Shown: in pieces, positions 5,391 to 6,451 of the stretch
How positions within the stretch are numbered: position 1 is the first letter of the stretch
Layout of the letters: each line of letters starts with the position of its first letter
Source of the DNA: an uncultured Porphyromonadaceae bacterium
GTDB lineage: Bacteria; Bacteroidota; Bacteroidia; Bacteroidales; Muribaculaceae
NCBI GenBank assembly: GCA_905193395.1
Contig: CAJJOO010000088.1
Coordinates: forward strand, 1 to 6,451
Length of the DNA stretch: 6,451 nt
Direction: 5' to 3'
Notes under the pieces: generated by a model
The model's database searches: none
What the model saw: the letters and a program-made list of their open reading frames with translations, nothing else
What the model was told of the DNA's origin: nothing
Position numbers and translations under genes: made by a program

Positions 5391-6451
5391 TCAGGAATTG
5401 TTGTCGAGACGTTCGAGTACTTTTTTAACAATAACCTCGGGCTTGATTGCCTGGAGGCAGAGATAGTCGCCGCGGTGGCAGGGTTTGTCGCCGAAGACTG
5501 AGCAGGGGCGGCAGGTGAGGGGCAACTGGACGGTGTCGTTGTCGCTCTGTCGCCAGCCCTTGAAGCCGCAATATGGATGGGTGGCGCCCCAGACGCTGAC
5601 GGTGGGCGTTCCGGCGATGGATGCCAGGTGCATGTTGGCCGAGTCCATGGTGAGCATCAGGTCGAGGTGGTTGAAGAGGGCGAGTTCGCGGCCGAAGCCG
5701 TAGCGTTTTCCGGCGAGTGAGATGACGCGGGGCAGTGCGGCGGCCCATGATTCGAGGACCTGCTGCTCGCTGTTTCCGCCGCCGAGGAGGAAAATGCGGA
5801 CGGCTGGGTTTTCGACCAGGGCCTTGACGACGTCAAACATCTTTTCGGGCGGATAAATCTTGCCGGAATGGGCGGCGAAGGGCGCGACGCCAATCCAGAT
5901 CTCGCCGGACTGTTTCGGCGAGGTGACGGGGGCGAAAAGTGCGGGGTCGGCCTTGCCGCGGCCGTCGAAGAGGCCGTTGAAGTGCTCGGCGACGGGGAGG
6001 CCGGCGCGGAAGAAGGTCTCGCGGTACAGTGCGCGCTGGGATGTTAGGGGCAGCATCACCTTGTTGTGGCGGCGTGTAAGGGCGCGACGGCGTGCGCGTC
6101 CCTTGTTGATGCGCGCCACGGGGATGCCTTGGAGACGGCACCAGAGGCCCATGAGGCGGGTGCGGATGACGTCGTGGAGGTCGATGAAGACGTCGACGGG
6201 GCGTTCGCGGTGGATTTCGCGGACCAGGCGGCGCATGCCGGCGGGACCACGGTATTGGTCCTTGAGGTCGACGCCGCGGACGTCGAGATTGCGCGGGGCG
6301 TTGACGAAGATTGCGGTCATCGAGGGCCGCGTGACGAGGGTGAAGGTGACGTCGGGGTAGCAGCGGCAGACGCTGTAAAGGACGGGGACGGTCATGGCCA
6401 CATCGCCGATGGCCGAGAAACGGGCCACGAGGACGTGGACAAGACCGGCGG
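5391..6451 (-). CDS. Glycosyltransferase family 9 (heptosyltransferase-like), 5' end cut by window edge
   Basis: This is a GT-B transferase of the ADP-heptose:LPS heptosyltransferase family, which adds core sugars to lipid A at the cytoplasmic face. The frame stays open to the window edge. An internal GTG at 6428 is not the likely start, because upstream codons (GLVHVLV) complete the first beta strand before [15 protein letters not shown], the family's N-terminal motif. Counting from the GTG codon as residue 1, the donor half has [18 protein letters not shown] (180-197), FLLGGGNSE (213-221) and the nucleotide-sugar region [20 protein letters not shown] (259-278). Four cysteines, at 306, 309, 317 and 324, lie in the C-terminal segment. 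The stop lies 1 bp before ruvB. Most of the protein is present (345 residues from the GTG, probably lacking a few to a dozen). The sugar need not be heptose; many Bacteroidetes members are unassigned. Confidence 0.92.
   Translation of the reverse strand, partial: AGLVHVLVARFSAIGDVAMTVPVLYSVCRCYPDVTFTLVTRPSMTAIFVNAPRNLDVRGVDLKDQYRGPAGMRRLVREIHRERPVDVFIDLHDVIRTRLMGLWCRLQGIPVARINKGRARRRALTRRHNKVMLPLTSQRALYRETFFRAGLPVAEHFNGLFDGRGKADPALFAPVTSPKQSGEIWIGVAPFAAHSGKIYPPEKMFDVVKALVENPAVRIFLLGGGNSEQQVLESWAAALPRVISLAGKRYGFGRELALFNHLDLMLTMDSANMHLASIAGTPTVSVWGATHPYCGFKGWRQSDNDTVQLPLTCRPCSVFGDKPCHRGDYLCLQAIKPEVIVKKVLERLDNNS

Noticed and set aside
5390..5431. Extra 14 N-terminal residues for RuvB from an ATG at 5431
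   Set aside because: It would overlap the GT9 gene by 41 bp, and the residues do not resemble RuvB. The ATG at 5389 begins the expected MAEDFDIR.
6426..6428. GTG as the true start of the GT9 gene
   Set aside because: The codon lies inside the first beta strand of the domain, and the frame continues upstream with fitting hydrophobic residues to the window edge.

Overview
The window carries six genes, all read from the minus strand, so gene order runs from the right edge to the left. It looks like a Bacteroidales chromosome. RuvB begins with the Bacteroidetes-style 'M(A/T)EDFDIR' leader, the SIMPL protein and flippase resemble Bacteroidales forms, and no start codon has a clear Shine-Dalgarno sequence in front of it, which is normal in that phylum. 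The high G+C of the core genes would suit Muribaculaceae, but that family call is inference.

Right to middle (6451 to 1628) is a tight glycan/housekeeping cluster. It holds a family 9 glycosyltransferase (5' end outside the window), ruvB (Holliday-junction helicase, 1 bp after the GT9 stop), a MOP-superfamily polysaccharide flippase (37 bp further on) and a GT4-type glycosyltransferase that overlaps the flippase stop by ATGA. The two transferases and the flippase plausibly build and export a cell-surface glycan or LPS part. RuvB appears to be an unrelated housekeeping gene in the same transcription unit.

After a 42-bp gap comes a membrane-anchored SIMPL/DUF541 (YggE-like) protein (1585-881).

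The left end (1-849) is of a different kind. It holds a lower-G+C gene for a REP-associated tyrosine transposase (RAYT, Y1 HUH family) and several copies of a REP-like hairpin. On the transposase's strand, the two best copies are a GTAG tetranucleotide followed directly by a 9-bp-stem palindrome, the architecture of REPs recognised by RAYT proteins. One full copy and one half copy lie inside the transposase reading frame itself and are translated as a linker between the HVH motif and the C-terminal tyrosine helix. This REP-RAYT unit is the most interesting part of the window. No tRNA, rRNA, CRISPR array or clear rho-independent terminator was seen, and no gap between genes exceeds 171 bp.
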